A DNA stretch of 14,926 nucleotides from an uncultured Oscillospiraceae bacterium (GTDB taxonomy: Bacteria; Bacillota; Clostridia; Oscillospirales; Acutalibacteraceae): assembly GCA_900554775.1 (NCBI GenBank), contig USIK01000012.1:1-14926 (forward strand), given 5' to 3'. Positions within the stretch are counted from its first letter, which is position 1; every line of letters starts with the position of its first letter. The translations under genes were made by a program, and so were the position numbers. This document shows, piece after piece, positions 13,820 through 14,926 of the stretch. Under the pieces are notes generated by a model that ran no database searches, was not told the DNA's origin, and worked only from the letters and a program-made list of their open reading frames with translations.

Positions 13820-14926
13820 ATGATACATAAATTTAAATTTGAAAATAATAATTTCGTGATTGACACAAACAGCGGGTCGGTTCATCTTGTTGATGATATT
13901 TCTTACGATATTTTGGATTATATTCCCGGGACTTTTTTTGATTACACTGAGTCGTATGTTATTAAAAAACTAAGCGATAAATACCCGCAAAAAGAAATAA
14001 AAGAAGCCTTTGACGAGCTTTTTTCGCTTTATACTGCGGGCAAGCTCTTCTCAGAAGACAGCTACCAAAAACTAGTTACCGAAGAAAAAATCTCTTCGCC
14101 AATTAAAGCCATTTGCCTTAATGTTTCGCACGATTGCAACTTAAGGTGCAGCTACTGCTTTGCTTCGAAAGGCGATTTTAAATGCAAAAGGGAACTCATG
14201 AGCCTTGAAACCGCGAAAAAGGCAATTGACTTCGTTATTGCAAAGTCAGGCAACATTAAAAACCTTGAAATGGACTTCTTCGGCGGCGAACCGCTAATGA
14301 ACTTCGAAGTCGTGAAAGAAACCGTTAAATACGCAAGAAGCCTTGAAAAGCAGCACGACAAAAACTTTAGATTCACACTAACCACGAACGGCGTGCTCCT
14401 TGATGATGAAAAAATTGACTTCATAAACAAAGAAATTTACGACGTTGTTCTTTCGCTTGACGGCAGAAAAGAAACAAACGACAGATTCAGATTAACCAAA
14501 GTAGGGACAGGCTCCTATGACGTTGTTTTGCCGAAATTTAAAAAATTAATAGAAAAAAGAAACGGCAAAAAATATTACGTTAGAAGCACTTACACAAAAG
14601 AAAACTTAAATTTCACCGAAGATATCATGCACATTTATAACCTCGGTTTTAGCGAAATTTCAGCCGAGCCCGCCCTTGCAGGAGACGGCTTCGAGCACGC
14701 TGTGACCGAAAAAGATTTGCCGGAAATTTTAAAAGAGCACGACAAATTAACAAAAAAGCTGATTGAAATGAAAAAAGCAGGCGAAAACATCAACTTTTTC
14801 AACTTCAACATCAGCTTAAACGAAGGCCCATGCATCACCAAAAGGCTCAAGGGTTGCGGCTTTGGCAACGATTATGTAGCAATTACTCCAAACGGAGACA
14901 TCTACCCTTGCCATCAATTAGTCGGC
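13820..14926 (+). CDS. scfB: SCIFF peptide maturase, radical SAM/SPASM thioether synthase (3' end outside the window)
   Basis: This enzyme installs a Cys-to-Thr thioether in SCIFF peptides by radical S-adenosylmethionine chemistry. 369 codons are present with no stop at the window edge; the family is about 450 long. The N-terminus MIHKFKFENNNFVIDTNSGS and VHLVDDISYDIL fits the family and begins a PqqD-like RiPP recognition domain (about 1-90). The radical SAM motif is C106-NLR-C110-SY-C113, followed by FFGGEP. The SPASM region has C338, C346 and C364 (ITPNGDIYPCHQL) for auxiliary iron-sulfur clusters; the rest lies outside. The ATG at 13820 matches family N-termini but lacks a Shine-Dalgarno and directly follows a T-run. 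An in-frame ATG at 13796 would add eight residues and has no better site. All visible catalytic cysteines are intact although the partner peptide has lost its donor Cys. Confidence 0.94.
   Translation, partial: MIHKFKFENNNFVIDTNSGSVHLVDDISYDILDYIPGTFFDYTESYVIKKLSDKYPQKEIKEAFDELFSLYTAGKLFSEDSYQKLVTEEKISSPIKAICLNVSHDCNLRCSYCFASKGDFKCKRELMSLETAKKAIDFVIAKSGNIKNLEMDFFGGEPLMNFEVVKETVKYARSLEKQHDKNFRFTLTTNGVLLDDEKIDFINKEIYDVVLSLDGRKETNDRFRLTKVGTGSYDVVLPKFKKLIEKRNGKKYYVRSTYTKENLNFTEDIMHIYNLGFSEISAEPALAGDGFEHAVTEKDLPEILKEHDKLTKKLIEMKKAGENINFFNFNISLNEGPCITKRLKGCGFGNDYVAITPNGDIYPCHQLVG

Noticed and set aside
13599..13866. Antisense open frames over the SCIFF precursor region
   Set aside because: The sense strand has promoter, ribosome binding site and a clear SCIFF peptide; the antisense products look like nothing known.

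Overview
The window looks like chromosomal DNA from a low-GC, endospore-forming Clostridia, probably from the Ruminococcaceae/Oscillospirales side. The main evidence is spoIVA next to a SipL-type SPOCS/LysM gene, the clostridial counterpart of SpoVID. A SpoVB/YabM-type flippase, MazG and HU follow in an order known from Firmicutes sporulation loci. A SCIFF peptide with its radical SAM maturase, a hallmark of Clostridia, closes the window. No tRNA, rRNA, CRISPR array or insertion sequence was seen.

Layout: (1) Positions 1-175 hold the 3' end of a gene whose product resembles the C-terminus of a ubiquitin-specific-protease (UCH/USP) fold, closed by an intrinsic terminator. (2) 231-1848, plus strand: a promoter and a two-gene unit encoding a small radical SAM protein and an RluD-type pseudouridine synthase. 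(3) 1838-13424, all minus strand. In transcription order these are a Ca2+-type P-ATPase, a broken PdaB-like polysaccharide deacetylase, sipL, spoIVA, a SpoVB/YabM flippase, mazG, hup and uvrC. uvrC overlaps the pseudouridine synthase gene tail to tail by 11 bp. (4) 13553-14926, plus strand, divergent from the ATPase gene: the SCIFF precursor gene, a terminator-like hairpin, and the SCIFF maturase gene, which runs off the window.

How the genes fit together: SpoIVA polymerises into the basement layer of the spore coat and SipL anchors it to the forespore. The flippase and the former deacetylase would act on envelope or cortex glycans. MazG and HU belong to the conserved yabM-yabN-hup neighbourhood. 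UvrC and the pseudouridine synthase are housekeeping genes. The SCIFF pair makes a thioether-bridged peptide of unknown role.

The points most worth checking are these. The SCIFF precursor has lost Cys32, the known thioether donor, but keeps the acceptor Thr37. A TAA codon lies inside catalytic motif 1 of an otherwise intact PdaB-like gene. A eukaryotic-like USP C-terminus appears at the left edge. A terminator-like hairpin ends directly at the maturase start codon, which has no Shine-Dalgarno sequence. The uvrC promoter predicts a leaderless mRNA.
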